Assembly (NCBI RefSeq): GCF_030718935.1
Contig: NZ_CP132194.1
Location: 1,240,001 to 1,304,000 of the forward strand
DNA from: Psychrobacter sp. M13
GTDB lineage: Bacteria > Pseudomonadota > Gammaproteobacteria > Pseudomonadales > Moraxellaceae
Direction: 5' to 3'
DNA: 64,000 nt
Shown: one piece after another, positions 49,423 through 58,798 of the stretch
Layout: each line of letters starts with the position of its first letter
Position numbering within the stretch: position 1 is the first letter of the stretch
Made by a program: the position numbers and the translations under genes
The notes under the pieces: generated by a model
Seen by the model: the letters and a program-made list of their open reading frames with translations, nothing else
Told to the model about the DNA's origin: nothing
Databases searched by the model: none

Positions 49423-50169
49423 TTAAGGATTTTCAAGTTTAGGACGAGCTTTATTGACTGCTTTAAGCAAAGATTTTTCAAATTCGCCTTCTTTAAATCT
49501 AACCAAATAAGAGTGTGCGGCGCAGAAGTTGCGCACTTCACGCCAGTCATGAGCTAAGTTACTTGCCCAATCACAATACTCTTTACCTGCGTTTGAATTG
49601 TCTTCAAGTGCTTTTTTAGTTGTCGGATGCAGCATAATCTCTGGTAGTAGTTTCCCAAGCAACTTAGTAGGCGGACTCATAAAAGTGTCATCGACGTGCA
49701 AGCTTTTACTAGCCGGATGATAAGCTAAAAGCGAGCCTGCATGAATCATCTCGTTGGCATGAATATAGTAAATCCCTTGCGATAGTGAAAATTCAAGCTC
49801 AGGATAGCGCTGCGCTACAGCTCTACTCTCAACTAAATCATCGCTCCAACTTACATCAGCTACTTTTTGCTTGTGACGGCTACTACCATAAAAGACAGCT
49901 TGCGGAAAATCTTTCGCCATTTGCGCACAGTGAATAGTGTGAAAAGGATGCAAGTTGAGCACTGCTTCTACATCTTTACCATCGTTCGTCAAGCCCATAA
50001 CTTTTGAGCGAATATCATCGGTTAGCGTATAGCTATCCAGAAAGATAAATTTGCCTGACTCAAGCTTGACTAGTGAACACTGGGTGCCGATGTTGATAAC
50101 GCCACCAATACGAAAATCACCACGTATGTTCCAAAATCCTGAGCCTAAATCATGAATTTTCTCTGACAT
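49423..50169 (-). CDS. Metallo-beta-lactamase-fold-like protein, copy 2
   Basis: A 248-residue protein that looks like an MBL-fold hydrolase with altered metal ligands. Strands SLVKLESGKFIFLDSYTL lead into LNLHPFHTIHC (H74, H77, H80), where a classic enzyme has HxHxDH. LHVDDTFMSPP (about 170) holds a candidate bridging Asp. It is a tandem paralogue of the upstream gene at 50279 and 109 bases away. Enzyme activity and substrate unknown. Confidence 0.7.
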   Translation of the reverse strand: MSEKIHDLGSGFWNIRGDFRIGGVINIGTQCSLVKLESGKFIFLDSYTLTDDIRSKVMGLTNDGKDVEAVLNLHPFHTIHCAQMAKDFPQAVFYGSSRHKQKVADVSWSDDLVESRAVAQRYPELEFSLSQGIYYIHANEMIHAGSLLAYHPASKSLHVDDTFMSPPTKLLGKLLPEIMLHPTTKKALEDNSNAGKEYCDWASNLAHDWREVRNFCAAHSYLVRFKEGEFEKSLLKAVNKARPKLENP

Positions 50170-50278
50170 TGATATCTCCTAATTAGTTTTTATTTCAGAG
50201 ATATGTACAATTGATTGTACATATCTCTAAAATTTAAGTTTTAACAGTTGAGTTTTAAAGTTTGAGATTAATGATAAT

Positions 50279-51025
50279 TTATCCTGCTTCTAAAGTTGAA
50301 CGCGCTTTATCGATAGCCGCTAGCAGTTTTTCTTCAAACTCACCTTCTGCAAATACGACTAATCCAGAATGCGCACTACAGAAATGACGTGTCTCACGCC
50401 AATCATGCGCAAGCTTTATTGCCCAGTCGCAATAGTCTTTGCCCGCGTTTGGCTCATCAATGAGCGCTTTCAAGGTAGTCGCATGCAAATTTATATTTGC
50501 TTGCACTTCGTCAAATAGCTTGGAGGGCGGAGTCTGAATAGTATCATCCACATACAAGCTTTGACTAGCAGGATGAAAAACTAACAGCGAGCCTGAATGT
50601 ATCGAATCATCTGGCGCTATATAATAAATTCCTTTAGGAACTGAAAATTTAAGCTCTGGGTAGCGCTCAGCTACTGCTTTACTTTCGACATAATCCTCGT
50701 TCCAATCGACTTCTGGAACCTCTTTGTGATGACGAGCACTGCCATAAAAGGTAGCGTGCGGAAAGTCTTTGGCAACGCGAGCACAGTGTACAGTATGAAA
50801 AGGATGCACGTTGAGCACGGCTTCTATATCTTGACCGTTATCAGTCAAAGCCATAACTTGTGCGCGCACTTCACCAGTGAGGGTATAGCTATCTAGGAGG
50901 ATGAACTTGCCTGATGCTAGTTTGACTAACGCTGATTGATTGCCGATATCGATGATGTTGTCTCTGACAAACGAGCCACGAATGCTCCAAAAACCTGCGC
51001 CTAAATCATGGATTTTGTCTGACAT
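50279..51025 (-). CDS. Metallo-beta-lactamase-fold-like protein, copy 1
   Basis: Also 248 residues and clearly homologous to the downstream copy (DKIHDLGAGFWSIRG, LNVHPFHTVHC with H74, H77 and H80, LYVDDTIQTPPSKLF, HDWRETRHFCSAHSGLV). The altered HxxHxxH set and a late cysteine-histidine pair (FCSAHS) are shared. Duplication with substitution throughout suggests functional divergence. Family not known to me. Confidence 0.7.
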   Translation of the reverse strand: MSDKIHDLGAGFWSIRGSFVRDNIIDIGNQSALVKLASGKFILLDSYTLTGEVRAQVMALTDNGQDIEAVLNVHPFHTVHCARVAKDFPHATFYGSARHHKEVPEVDWNEDYVESKAVAERYPELKFSVPKGIYYIAPDDSIHSGSLLVFHPASQSLYVDDTIQTPPSKLFDEVQANINLHATTLKALIDEPNAGKDYCDWAIKLAHDWRETRHFCSAHSGLVVFAEGEFEEKLLAAIDKARSTLEAG

Positions 51026-51253
51026 AGTGATTATTCCTATTTTACTTTGAATTAATAATATTTAAGGTGAATAGTACCTATTATTTCCTTTAAGTGATAA
51101 CACAGGTAACAAACGCTATACAGCGTTTTGTCTTCTTATTCTAAAGCTATGCATTACAATTTAGCTTTACTAAATGATCTTTAATTAGTGTTATTTTCAA
51201 AAAAGTCTTTGATATTGATGCTACTTATTCTTTTACTTATCTGAGGCTATACC

Positions 51254-52045
51254 ATGAATTATATTTTTAAACTAAGCGCTTCAGCTATTATGACGGCTAT
51301 GCTGATGACAGGCTGCTCAAATATAAGCCCAAATAGCAACTCTAAAGCTAATACCACGACTACAGCCGTACAAACTGCACCTACCCCGCAAACGGGCTAT
51401 CGCTTTAGCGCCGCTGAAAACTTCGATATCGTCAATAAGGACAAGCTATCTTATCGTAACTTTTATGCCAAGCCATCGACTGGCGTTGATGCTAAGTGGT
51501 TTGATGCGGTCAAAAAAGGCGATCTACCTACGGTTAGATACATGGTTGAGAGTGGTCAAAACTTAGAAGCAAAAGACACGGGTAATCTAGGTCAAACGGC
51601 TCTTGGCTGGGCGGCATTTATCGGTTATGAGGATATGGTAGATTATCTGATTGACCAAGATGCTAGTCTGCAAGCTACTGATAAAGGTGACGTCTATAAT
51701 GTGCTAAAGTCAGCGGCATTAGGCAAGAATACTAACGTAGTTAAAAAGGTTTATAACTTATTGGATGCTAGTGAAGGCGTTGATCTAAACGATCAAACTC
51801 GTGAGAGCGATGGGGAGACGCTAATCATGGTGTCAGCCAGTAATAATCGTTTAGAGACGGTGAAATATCTATTATCTAAAGGTGCTAACCCCAATTTAGT
51901 AGCAACCACTGATAACAAAAGCTTAGGCTCATATAACCAAGGCGCATATTCCTATGCGTGTACTCGCGGGTTAGTTGAGATGCAGCAGTTGCTAAAAGCC
52001 AATGGCGCGATCAACCATCGTACGGGTGAGGCGAGCTGTGAGTAG
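51254..52045 (+). CDS. Ankyrin-repeat lipoprotein
   Basis: A 263-residue exported protein with a lipobox LMTGC (C21). About three ankyrin-like repeats lie from residue 80 on: VKKGDLPTVRYMVESGQNL, GQTALGWAAFIGYEDMVDYLI and LIMVSASNNRLETVKYLLSKG. Probably an envelope protein-binding scaffold, which some bacteria pair with periplasmic catalases or effectors; no such gene is adjacent. Two Cys occur near the C-terminus. Confidence 0.85.
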   Translation: MNYIFKLSASAIMTAMLMTGCSNISPNSNSKANTTTTAVQTAPTPQTGYRFSAAENFDIVNKDKLSYRNFYAKPSTGVDAKWFDAVKKGDLPTVRYMVESGQNLEAKDTGNLGQTALGWAAFIGYEDMVDYLIDQDASLQATDKGDVYNVLKSAALGKNTNVVKKVYNLLDASEGVDLNDQTRESDGETLIMVSASNNRLETVKYLLSKGANPNLVATTDNKSLGSYNQGAYSYACTRGLVEMQQLLKANGAINHRTGEASCE

Positions 52046-52068
52046 ATAGAACTAAGAATTGGGCATTC

Positions 52069-52112
52069 AGCCAGAAAGGCCGCTAATGATTAGCGGCCTT
52101 TCTGGCTATTTT
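52069..52112. terminator. Long perfect inverted repeat / terminator
   Basis: 19-base arms AGCCAGAAAGGCCGCTAAT and its complement around a single central G, then a short T tract. It ends the ankyrin gene and is unusually stable. Confidence 0.85.
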
Positions 52113-52279
52113 TAAGACGCGAATTGCTCCTGCCAACTTTCCAGCTACGTCTATGATCAAGATACCTAATATGCTCAAAGTCACTCACTGCCTAGATGGT
52201 AGGTCGAACACAAAGTCTATTATTGTTCAAAGCAATAATGATACAATCAGTCAAAACATATCGGATAGAGGGCTTGCTC

Positions 52280-52774
52280 ATGCGGTTACAGGCGGGATTG
52301 GTAGCGATAGGTATTGGGGTTAGTTTGGGCGTGCCATCTACAACGCAGGCTAGCATCTTAAATGAGGATGACAGCCTTATCTGTGCCGTTTATCTCATGA
52401 TGGCAGTAGATGATTTGATGCCTGCAGGTAGTATGACAACCGAACAAGCTAAGGAAAACATGAATCGTAGCTACAGGCGTTTAACAGCTATGAGCCTGAT
52501 GCATGATATACCTGCCAGCGAAATAGCACAGCGCTATTCAGACGCTCGAAAATATGAACGCCAAAATATGACTATTGATGGTCAGCCTGCCAGCCGCTTG
52601 ATTTATTCTGATCGCTCGCTTGAGTATACAAGGTTGCTAGCGGCTAGAACACAGCAGTATTGTATGCACAGTGAAGGTGATATAAAGCGCGTCTTTAATG
52701 ACATGCCGCTAGGCGCATCAATATTGCGTCTTAGAGCGATAAAATTTGAGCTTCAAGCAATTGAAGAAAATTAA
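52280..52774 (+). CDS. Secreted hypothetical protein, 164 residues
   Basis: A signal peptide MRLQAGLVAIGIGVSLGVPSTTQA gives a likely periplasmic protein. The mature part has two Cys (LICAVYL, QYCMHSE) and a helical pattern with MTTEQAKENMNRSYRRLT. I do not recognise a family. The ATG 52280 is chosen for its signal peptide with AGAGG upstream; the frame is open earlier (52196, 52238). Confidence 0.65.
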   Translation: MRLQAGLVAIGIGVSLGVPSTTQASILNEDDSLICAVYLMMAVDDLMPAGSMTTEQAKENMNRSYRRLTAMSLMHDIPASEIAQRYSDARKYERQNMTIDGQPASRLIYSDRSLEYTRLLAARTQQYCMHSEGDIKRVFNDMPLGASILRLRAIKFELQAIEEN

Positions 52775-53444
52775 TTTTGAAAGTTGTTGAGATAGAATGC
52801 AGCGGTAAGTTTGTCCTTATCATAGACGATAGTAGTTTTAGAACATTTAAAAAAGCGTTTGACGAATTAGATGATGCTATTGGATAGATAAAGTCAATCA
52901 ATCATTCATTTCTAAGTAACCTATGCGGTGATGAAGTGCGATATGAGTTTGGTCAACTGTACCTGTGCTTTCTAAGTCACTTTTGCATTACCCTACAGTG
53001 CGATAAATAATAAATATTAGCGCGTTTTGAATGTAAGATAGTTTTGAGGTCGGATGAGGCGAAGCTATTATCGGTATAAGCGTTTTTGCGAGAGGTAGGT
53101 TTGACCATAATAGCTCCAAGAGGTGTCCAATGAGTTAGAAGTTTTATAATAATATAAAAGTAAATTATTGTTGATTTATACTAAACAGCTCTGTCATTAA
53201 AAACAAGGGTTAAAATTAGTCATACGACAACAGATGACGCTAGATATTTATTTATTAATAATAATCAACAGACCCTAGTTATTGCACTGTTATTGCACCC
53301 TTTTTAGCGCTGAGACCATCTTACAATGTGCTACCATAGCGTACTTACAACCGTAATCACTAAGCGCATATCAAGATTGGTTTTTACGATTTTACTCCTA
53401 CTAGCCACGCCAGCTAAACCGCGTCCAACATAGTCAGCCTCCTT
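52775..53444. other. Long gap without a convincing gene
   Basis: 670 bases. A 36-codon frame from TTG 52777 to TAG 52887 (product containing GKFVLIIDDSSFRTFKKAF) may be a gene remnant. An imperfect direct repeat starting TTTCTAAGTMAC and ending AGTGCGATA occurs at 52909-52943 and 52969-53005. The rest shows no coding signal to the eye. Confidence 0.5.
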
Positions 53445-54692
53445 GTGAATAACTCTAAAACATCAACTTCTAACGACTCAGCGCCCATGTCACTACAGTC
53501 ACCACAAGCCAGCTCGCCATCGCTGGTGCTCAAGCTGACCATTGGGCTCATTGGAGTATTTGCCTTTTTACAGGTGTATTCGATACAGGCGATACTACCT
53601 GTGTTAATGACCGATTTTGCTGCGACTGAGGTACAGGCAGGGATGATCGTTGGTGCAACGATATTAGCGATTGCGATTATGTCGCCATTTTTGGGGATGT
53701 TATCGGATGCTATAGGTCGCAAGGTCTTTATCGTTGGCGCGTTATTATTCTTAGCTATTCCAACAGCGCTTATTGCGCAGAGTCCAACGCTTGGCTGGCT
53801 AGGATTATGGCGCTTTATGCAAGGTCTATCCGTGCCTGGCATCACGGTGGTGGCAATTGCTTATATAGGTGAGGAGTTTGAAGGCAAGGCAGTGACTGAA
53901 CTAATGTCCTTTTATGTGTCAGGCGCGGTGCTTGGCGGCTTTATGGGACGCTTTATACTAGGGCATTTAGAGGAGTTTATCGGCTGGCGACACGCTTATT
54001 ATGTGATGGCTGGCATGACCCTTATTGGCGCGGTTTGGGTGACGAGAGCCTTGCCCCAATCACGCTGCTTTAGGGCCAATCCTAACTTTCGCTCTGCTAT
54101 AAAAACTCTTGGCGAGCATCTGACCGATCGTTATGTGGTGACCGCTTGTCTGCTCGGCGCTTGTGTCTTGTTCTCACTGGTGGGCTGCTTTACCTTTATT
54201 AATTTGCATTTGGCTAATACGCCTTATGAGCTGAGCACTGGTCAGCTAGCGAATATTTTTGCCGTGTATCTAATTGGGGTCGTTATCACCCCATTGACCA
54301 CTTCTCTACTCAATCGATTTGGCTCAGCGCGAACGATACAAGTGGCAGTAGTAGTGTCGATGCTCGGCGTGCTCTTGACTCTGATGACACCGCTATGGGG
54401 CGTAGTGTTAGGGCTGGCGGTTATGTCTACTGGCGTGTTTGTCACCCAAGCGGCAACGATTAGTTACATTGCTGTCAATGTAAAAAAAGGTCGTTCACTA
54501 GCCTCAGGGCTGTATTATATGGGCTACTATGCAGGTGGCACATTGGGCGCGTGGCTATGCGGTATTGCTTATACCCATGGACAATGGTCGCTTACGGTAT
54601 GGCTGCTGTTATTTGTGCAGGTATTGGCGCTATTAATGGCAAGTTTTGGCATGATTAAGTCCAAGCGTACCGCCAAGCTAGCTACCCATTAA
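53445..54692 (+). CDS. MFS family multidrug/solute exporter
   Basis: A 415-residue transporter with 12 membrane helices (about 28-405). The DHA1 motif GMLSDAIGRKVFIVGALLF after TM2 and the motif-C-like glycine-rich helix YVSGAVLGGFMGRFILG are visible. Start GTG 53445 lacks a good ribosome site; ATG 53487 is possible. Substrate unknown. Upstream lies a long non-coding region. Confidence 0.85.
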   Translation: MNNSKTSTSNDSAPMSLQSPQASSPSLVLKLTIGLIGVFAFLQVYSIQAILPVLMTDFAATEVQAGMIVGATILAIAIMSPFLGMLSDAIGRKVFIVGALLFLAIPTALIAQSPTLGWLGLWRFMQGLSVPGITVVAIAYIGEEFEGKAVTELMSFYVSGAVLGGFMGRFILGHLEEFIGWRHAYYVMAGMTLIGAVWVTRALPQSRCFRANPNFRSAIKTLGEHLTDRYVVTACLLGACVLFSLVGCFTFINLHLANTPYELSTGQLANIFAVYLIGVVITPLTTSLLNRFGSARTIQVAVVVSMLGVLLTLMTPLWGVVLGLAVMSTGVFVTQAATISYIAVNVKKGRSLASGLYYMGYYAGGTLGAWLCGIAYTHGQWSLTVWLLLFVQVLALLMASFGMIKSKRTAKLATH

Positions 54693-54809
54693 AAGTGTCA
54701 AGGCTGTTTTTATAAAAGCTTATAGCTTGTATGAGATTTTTTATTATACTGTTTATCTATAAAAGCGACTTAACCCATAAAGACTAATTCAACGATGAAG
54801 GAGTAATTG

Positions 54810-55970
54810 ATGGATTTTTCATTAACCGATGAGCAAATTGCTTTTAAACAAACTGCAAAGCAGTTCGCTTTTAAAGAGCTGCAACCAAACGCGGCTACTT
54901 GGGATCGAGAGTCCTACTTTCCAGTAGAAGTCATCAAGCAAGCGGCTGAACTTGGGTTTTTGGGCTTATATACGTCTACAGATTACGAAGGTTTAGGCTT
55001 ATCGCGTTTAGATTCAGCTATGATATTTGAGCAACTGGCTTGGGGTGATACCTCTATAGCTTCCTATATGACCATTCATAATATGGTGTGCTGGATGATT
55101 GGCGAGTATGGCAGCGCGTCATTAGCGCAGCAGTATGTGCCACAGATGGTCAATGGTGAGTTACTCGGTAGTTATTGTCTAACCGAGGCCAATGCAGGCT
55201 CAGATGCTGCTTCCTTGCGTACCAAAGCTGCTAGAGATGGCGACTATTATTTATTAACAGGCGAAAAGGCTTTTATCTCAGGGGCAGGCGCGACTGATGT
55301 GTTAGTCGTTATGGCACGTACAGGTGCAGCTGGGCCCAAAGGTATTTCTGCATTTGTCGTTGATGCGCATAGCGAAGGCATTGAGTACGGTAAGAGCGAG
55401 CATAAGATGGGCTGGAAGGCGCAGCCAACGCGTACGATCAGCTTTAATAAGGTAAAAGTTCCAGTGGCGAATCGCTTAGGCGAGGAGGGCGAAGGCTTTA
55501 AAATGGCGATGAAAGGCTTGGATGGCGGTCGTATTAATATCGGTATCTGTGCGGTCGGTACTGCGCAAGCCGCGCTTGAGACTGCGACTAGCTATGTCAA
55601 AGAGCGCAGTCAGTTTGGTAGTCCGATAGCAGATCTGCAATCGGTACAGTTCAAGCTGGCTGATATGCTTACTCAAACGATTACCGCGCGGCACATGATT
55701 TATTTAGCCGCCAGTAAAGTCGATAGCCATGATCCCCAAGCTGGCGTCTATTGCGCGATGGCAAAACGTCTATCAACTGATTTGAGCTTTGAGGTTGCGA
55801 ACCAAGCTCTACAGTTGCATGGCGGCTATGGTTATCTCAATGATTATCCGCTTGAGCGCCATGTGCGTGATTTGCGTGTGCATCAGATATTAGAAGGCAC
55901 CAATGAGATTATGCGCGTCATTATCTCGCGGCAATTGCTACAAGAGGACGGACTAGAGCCATTGTATTAG
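54810..55970 (+). CDS. Acyl-CoA dehydrogenase (isobutyryl-CoA dehydrogenase-like)
   Basis: A 386-residue FAD enzyme that introduces an alpha-beta double bond in short branched acyl-CoA. Signatures: CLTEANAGSDAASLRTKA (about 122-139), GEKAFISGAG, GGYGYLNDYPLERHVRDLRV and HQILEGTNEIMRVIISR (catalytic Glu about 365). The gene before a 3-hydroxyisobutyryl-CoA hydrolase-like gene suggests valine catabolism. GAAGGAG lies 7 bases upstream of ATG 54810; the TTG at 54807 is not used. Confidence 0.92.
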   Translation: MDFSLTDEQIAFKQTAKQFAFKELQPNAATWDRESYFPVEVIKQAAELGFLGLYTSTDYEGLGLSRLDSAMIFEQLAWGDTSIASYMTIHNMVCWMIGEYGSASLAQQYVPQMVNGELLGSYCLTEANAGSDAASLRTKAARDGDYYLLTGEKAFISGAGATDVLVVMARTGAAGPKGISAFVVDAHSEGIEYGKSEHKMGWKAQPTRTISFNKVKVPVANRLGEEGEGFKMAMKGLDGGRINIGICAVGTAQAALETATSYVKERSQFGSPIADLQSVQFKLADMLTQTITARHMIYLAASKVDSHDPQAGVYCAMAKRLSTDLSFEVANQALQLHGGYGYLNDYPLERHVRDLRVHQILEGTNEIMRVIISRQLLQEDGLEPLY

Positions 55971-56056
55971 GATGTTTTATCTATTTAGAAAACTCTAACT
56001 GTGTCACAGCACGTTCCCTTTTTTCACCCTAATTTTTAAACCATATAGGCCATTTT

Positions 56057-57337
56057 ATGAGCGCAGCAAACGATCCTAAATATGATACTGACATAAGTAA
56101 TAACAATGTTAGTAGTGCCAAAACCAACGAGCGTCCAGCAGCAGATGCTCCTGTGATTTTTACGACCGAAAAAACTACTAGCGGTCATTATCTAGGTGTT
56201 ATGACCTTAAACAGCCCAAAGTCTCTAAACGCGCTAAGTGTAGAGATGTGCCAGCTGTTATCACAGCAACTTGAGCAGTGGCAGACGCAACCTGAAATAG
56301 TAGCAATACTGTTAAGGGGAGCAGGCGATAAAGCATTCTGTGCAGGTGGCGATATCCGTAAGCTCTACGACAGTATGGGCGTCGATGCGCCAATGCCTAA
56401 CCCTTATGCCACTGAGTTTTTTGGTGATGAGTATAAGCTCTATCGGCAGATGCACTTTTATCCCAAGCCGCTAATCTTGTGGGGCGATGGTATTATCATG
56501 GGTGGCGGTATGGGGTTGATGGCCGCTTGTAGTCATCGGATTGTCACTGAGCGCACACGTTTTGCGATGCCTGAGATCACTATCGGCTTATTCCCCGATG
56601 CCTCTGGTAGCTGGTTTTTGTCGCGTATGCCAGCCAAAACAGGACTATTTTTAGGGCTGACGGGTGTGCACTGTAATGGTAATGATGCCTTATTTACGAG
56701 TCTTGCAGAGTACAGCGTTGATAGCCAAGATTACGATCTGCTCTTGCAAAAGCTATTAGCAAGCGATTGGCAGTCAGTATTTGACTCCAGCTATCTCATC
56801 AGCGCCTATAGTATAGTCAGTCGCACCTTAGCCAAGATGCCCAAAGCCGATCTTGATCAAAGTAAACTGGCGACTCATTGGCAGCCGATTCAACAAATCA
56901 TGAATAGTGGTGACTTGCTAGATATCGATGCGCTATTGCGAGATGATAGCGCCTTAGCTAAGCTTGATACGGCATTTGCTCAAGACCCTTGGGTACAAAA
57001 AGCCATCAACACCTATAAACAAGGCTGTCCAGTTACCGCCGCGCTTGCCTTTACGCTGTATCATAAGGTTGCACAGCTCTCTTTAGAGCAAGTCTTGTAT
57101 TTAGAGCTGAATGTTGCTGTGCACTGCGCCGCCAATCCTGACTTTAAAGAAGGGGTACGCGCACTGCTTATAGAGAAAGATAAGAATCCAAAATGGTCAC
57201 GCCAGCTCGTGGATTGTTTTAGTGCTGAGGGGCAAAGTTATATTGATCAACATCTTCAAAATCCTTATCAATCAGGTCAGCATCCTTTGTCTACTTGGTT
57301 AGGGGATGACGCTCTTAGTGCTCAATATGCCCGTTAG
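56057..57337 (+). CDS. Enoyl-CoA hydratase/isomerase family, 3-hydroxyisobutyryl-CoA hydrolase-like
   Basis: A 426-residue crotonase-fold enzyme. The oxyanion segment KAFCAGGDIRKLY (about 94-106), GGGMGLMAACSHRIVTERTRFAMPEITIGLFPDASGSWFLSR (about 149-190) with the catalytic Glu of MPE, and the C-terminal ARALLIEKDKNPKW-like VRALLIEKDKNPKW fit 3-hydroxyisobutyryl-CoA hydrolase. It is longer than the usual 350-380. It follows the acyl-CoA dehydrogenase by 86 bases, and the pair would catalyse two steps of valine breakdown. Confidence 0.87.
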   Translation: MSAANDPKYDTDISNNNVSSAKTNERPAADAPVIFTTEKTTSGHYLGVMTLNSPKSLNALSVEMCQLLSQQLEQWQTQPEIVAILLRGAGDKAFCAGGDIRKLYDSMGVDAPMPNPYATEFFGDEYKLYRQMHFYPKPLILWGDGIIMGGGMGLMAACSHRIVTERTRFAMPEITIGLFPDASGSWFLSRMPAKTGLFLGLTGVHCNGNDALFTSLAEYSVDSQDYDLLLQKLLASDWQSVFDSSYLISAYSIVSRTLAKMPKADLDQSKLATHWQPIQQIMNSGDLLDIDALLRDDSALAKLDTAFAQDPWVQKAINTYKQGCPVTAALAFTLYHKVAQLSLEQVLYLELNVAVHCAANPDFKEGVRALLIEKDKNPKWSRQLVDCFSAEGQSYIDQHLQNPYQSGQHPLSTWLGDDALSAQYAR

Positions 57338-57796
57338 GCTAGACTAATTAGATTGAGCTTATACAAATACAGCTAATAAAATACAACTTTTTCTTAAAAC
57401 GTAGCATTAATATAAATAAGAAATACTAACAAAATACAACATTTGTGTTACATGTAGTGGTATACCATACGCGGTGTCATAATAGGCGTCACTGATAGAT
57501 GTTGTAAAAATGAAGTAAGGTTTGACTTGTAACTCCTAATTTTAAATAAGGTTTAGTAGCTACTCTATAAAACTGATTTGCAGGTGTAATGTAACCACAA
57601 AGCCTGTATAGCCAGGTTGTATTAGTAATCATTACAATTGCTATGCAATATTTACATAACAGTAAATAAAAAGAGTGCTTTTAGGGGTGACTTTTTGAGC
57701 CAAAATTGTTTTAATCTGCTCAACAAACTGATTGTTTAAAACAATACCAAATAATCGTTTTTTTCGGGCTACATTTCATACTTTAGGAGAACCACC
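57338..57796. promoter_or_regulatory. Long upstream region of the outer-membrane protein gene
   Basis: 459 bases without a gene. It contains an inverted repeat ATTGTTTTAA (57705-57714) / TTAAAACAAT (57736-57745) near the end, then TTTAGGAGAACC before the ATG. Probably a long 5' leader with post-transcriptional control of an abundant porin; promoter not certain. Confidence 0.5.
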
Positions 57797-58663
57797 ATGA
57801 GAATTATTCAATTAACGGCAATTTCTGCCGCTGTTTTAGCTTCAACTGCTGCTCTAGCCGCTGAGCCAGTTTATATGGTTGACGGTAATGCAGTACAGCC
57901 TACTAACTCGTCTAATTATGCTTATGAAGACAGAGGTGTTATCCGTAATACTACTGGTGCGGTAGTTGGTGGTATCCGTAACACTACTGGTGCACTAGTT
58001 GGTGGTACTAAAACTATCTTCGGTACTTTGTTAAACCCAGCCTCTATCAGCGCTGAGGTTGGTTCAATGGGTTATGGTGCTAACTTAGGTTACAGTATCA
58101 ACGATAAAGTTGAACTACAAGCAGGTTGGGCAGGTGGCGATGTTGCTGATCTATTCGGTGGTGACTTCGACGCTAACGACGTAAACTATGATGTAGATGC
58201 TGATTTTAGTAACCCGTACATGGGTGTTCAGTTACGTCCAGCAGCGAACTGGTTCACTATGGGTGCTGGTATCATCGTTCCTGACAATGATATCGAAGTA
58301 ACCTCTAACCCTAATGGTGGCATATACAAAGTTAATGGCAACCAGTACAATGCTAATGATGTAGGTACTTTGAAAGGTACTCTTGAGCATCGTAATGAAT
58401 TAGCACCTTATGCTACTATCGGTTTCCGTCCTAACATTACTAATAACTTCGGTGTGTTCGGTGAAATCGGTGCTGCTTACCTAGGTAAAACAGATGCTGA
58501 CATTAATTCAGTTTCTAACAACCTTGTTGTTAGAGATGAGACTGGTGCGGTAACAGGTGAAACTTCTTCTAGCGTAGCTGCAATAGCTGAAAGAGAATTG
58601 GAAGATAAAAACTACGCTGAGTGGTTACCAATCGTTAAGTTAGGCGCAACTTACCGCTTCTAA
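57797..58663 (+). CDS. Outer-membrane beta-barrel protein
   Basis: A 288-residue protein with a signal peptide (MRIIQLTAISAAVLASTAALA). Two IRNTTGAxVGG repeats follow (about 50-70). The rest alternates polar and hydrophobic residues in strands (SAEVGSMGYGANLGYSI, KVELQAGWAGG, NPYMGVQLRPAANWFTMGAG) and ends with KLGATYRF, the aromatic C-terminus needed for outer-membrane assembly. Codon use is even and biased as in abundant proteins. Exact family unknown; could be a porin or OmpA-like barrel. Confidence 0.8.
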   Translation: MRIIQLTAISAAVLASTAALAAEPVYMVDGNAVQPTNSSNYAYEDRGVIRNTTGAVVGGIRNTTGALVGGTKTIFGTLLNPASISAEVGSMGYGANLGYSINDKVELQAGWAGGDVADLFGGDFDANDVNYDVDADFSNPYMGVQLRPAANWFTMGAGIIVPDNDIEVTSNPNGGIYKVNGNQYNANDVGTLKGTLEHRNELAPYATIGFRPNITNNFGVFGEIGAAYLGKTDADINSVSNNLVVRDETGAVTGETSSSVAAIAERELEDKNYAEWLPIVKLGATYRF

Positions 58664-58665
58664 TT

Positions 58666-58731
58666 TATAAGAGACTTAGATCTCTTATAAATAGTAAAGT
58701 AATAAAAAACGACCCTTTGGGTCGTTTTTTT
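58666..58731 (+). terminator. Terminator of the outer-membrane protein gene
   Basis: Two hairpins: ATAAGAGA / TCTCTTAT, then AAAAAACGACCC / GGGTCGTTTTTT with a T tract (58703-58731). Strong, fitting an abundant transcript. Confidence 0.88.
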
Positions 58732-58798
58732 ATGGCTGAAATCTACTGAAGTAAAACTTGTAAATGTCTAAAGTGATCGACTAACCATGTATTTTTTA

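Noticed and set aside
52777..52887. 36-codon frame starting with TTG
   Set aside because: No ribosome site, no ATG and no recognised family; kept only as a possible remnant.
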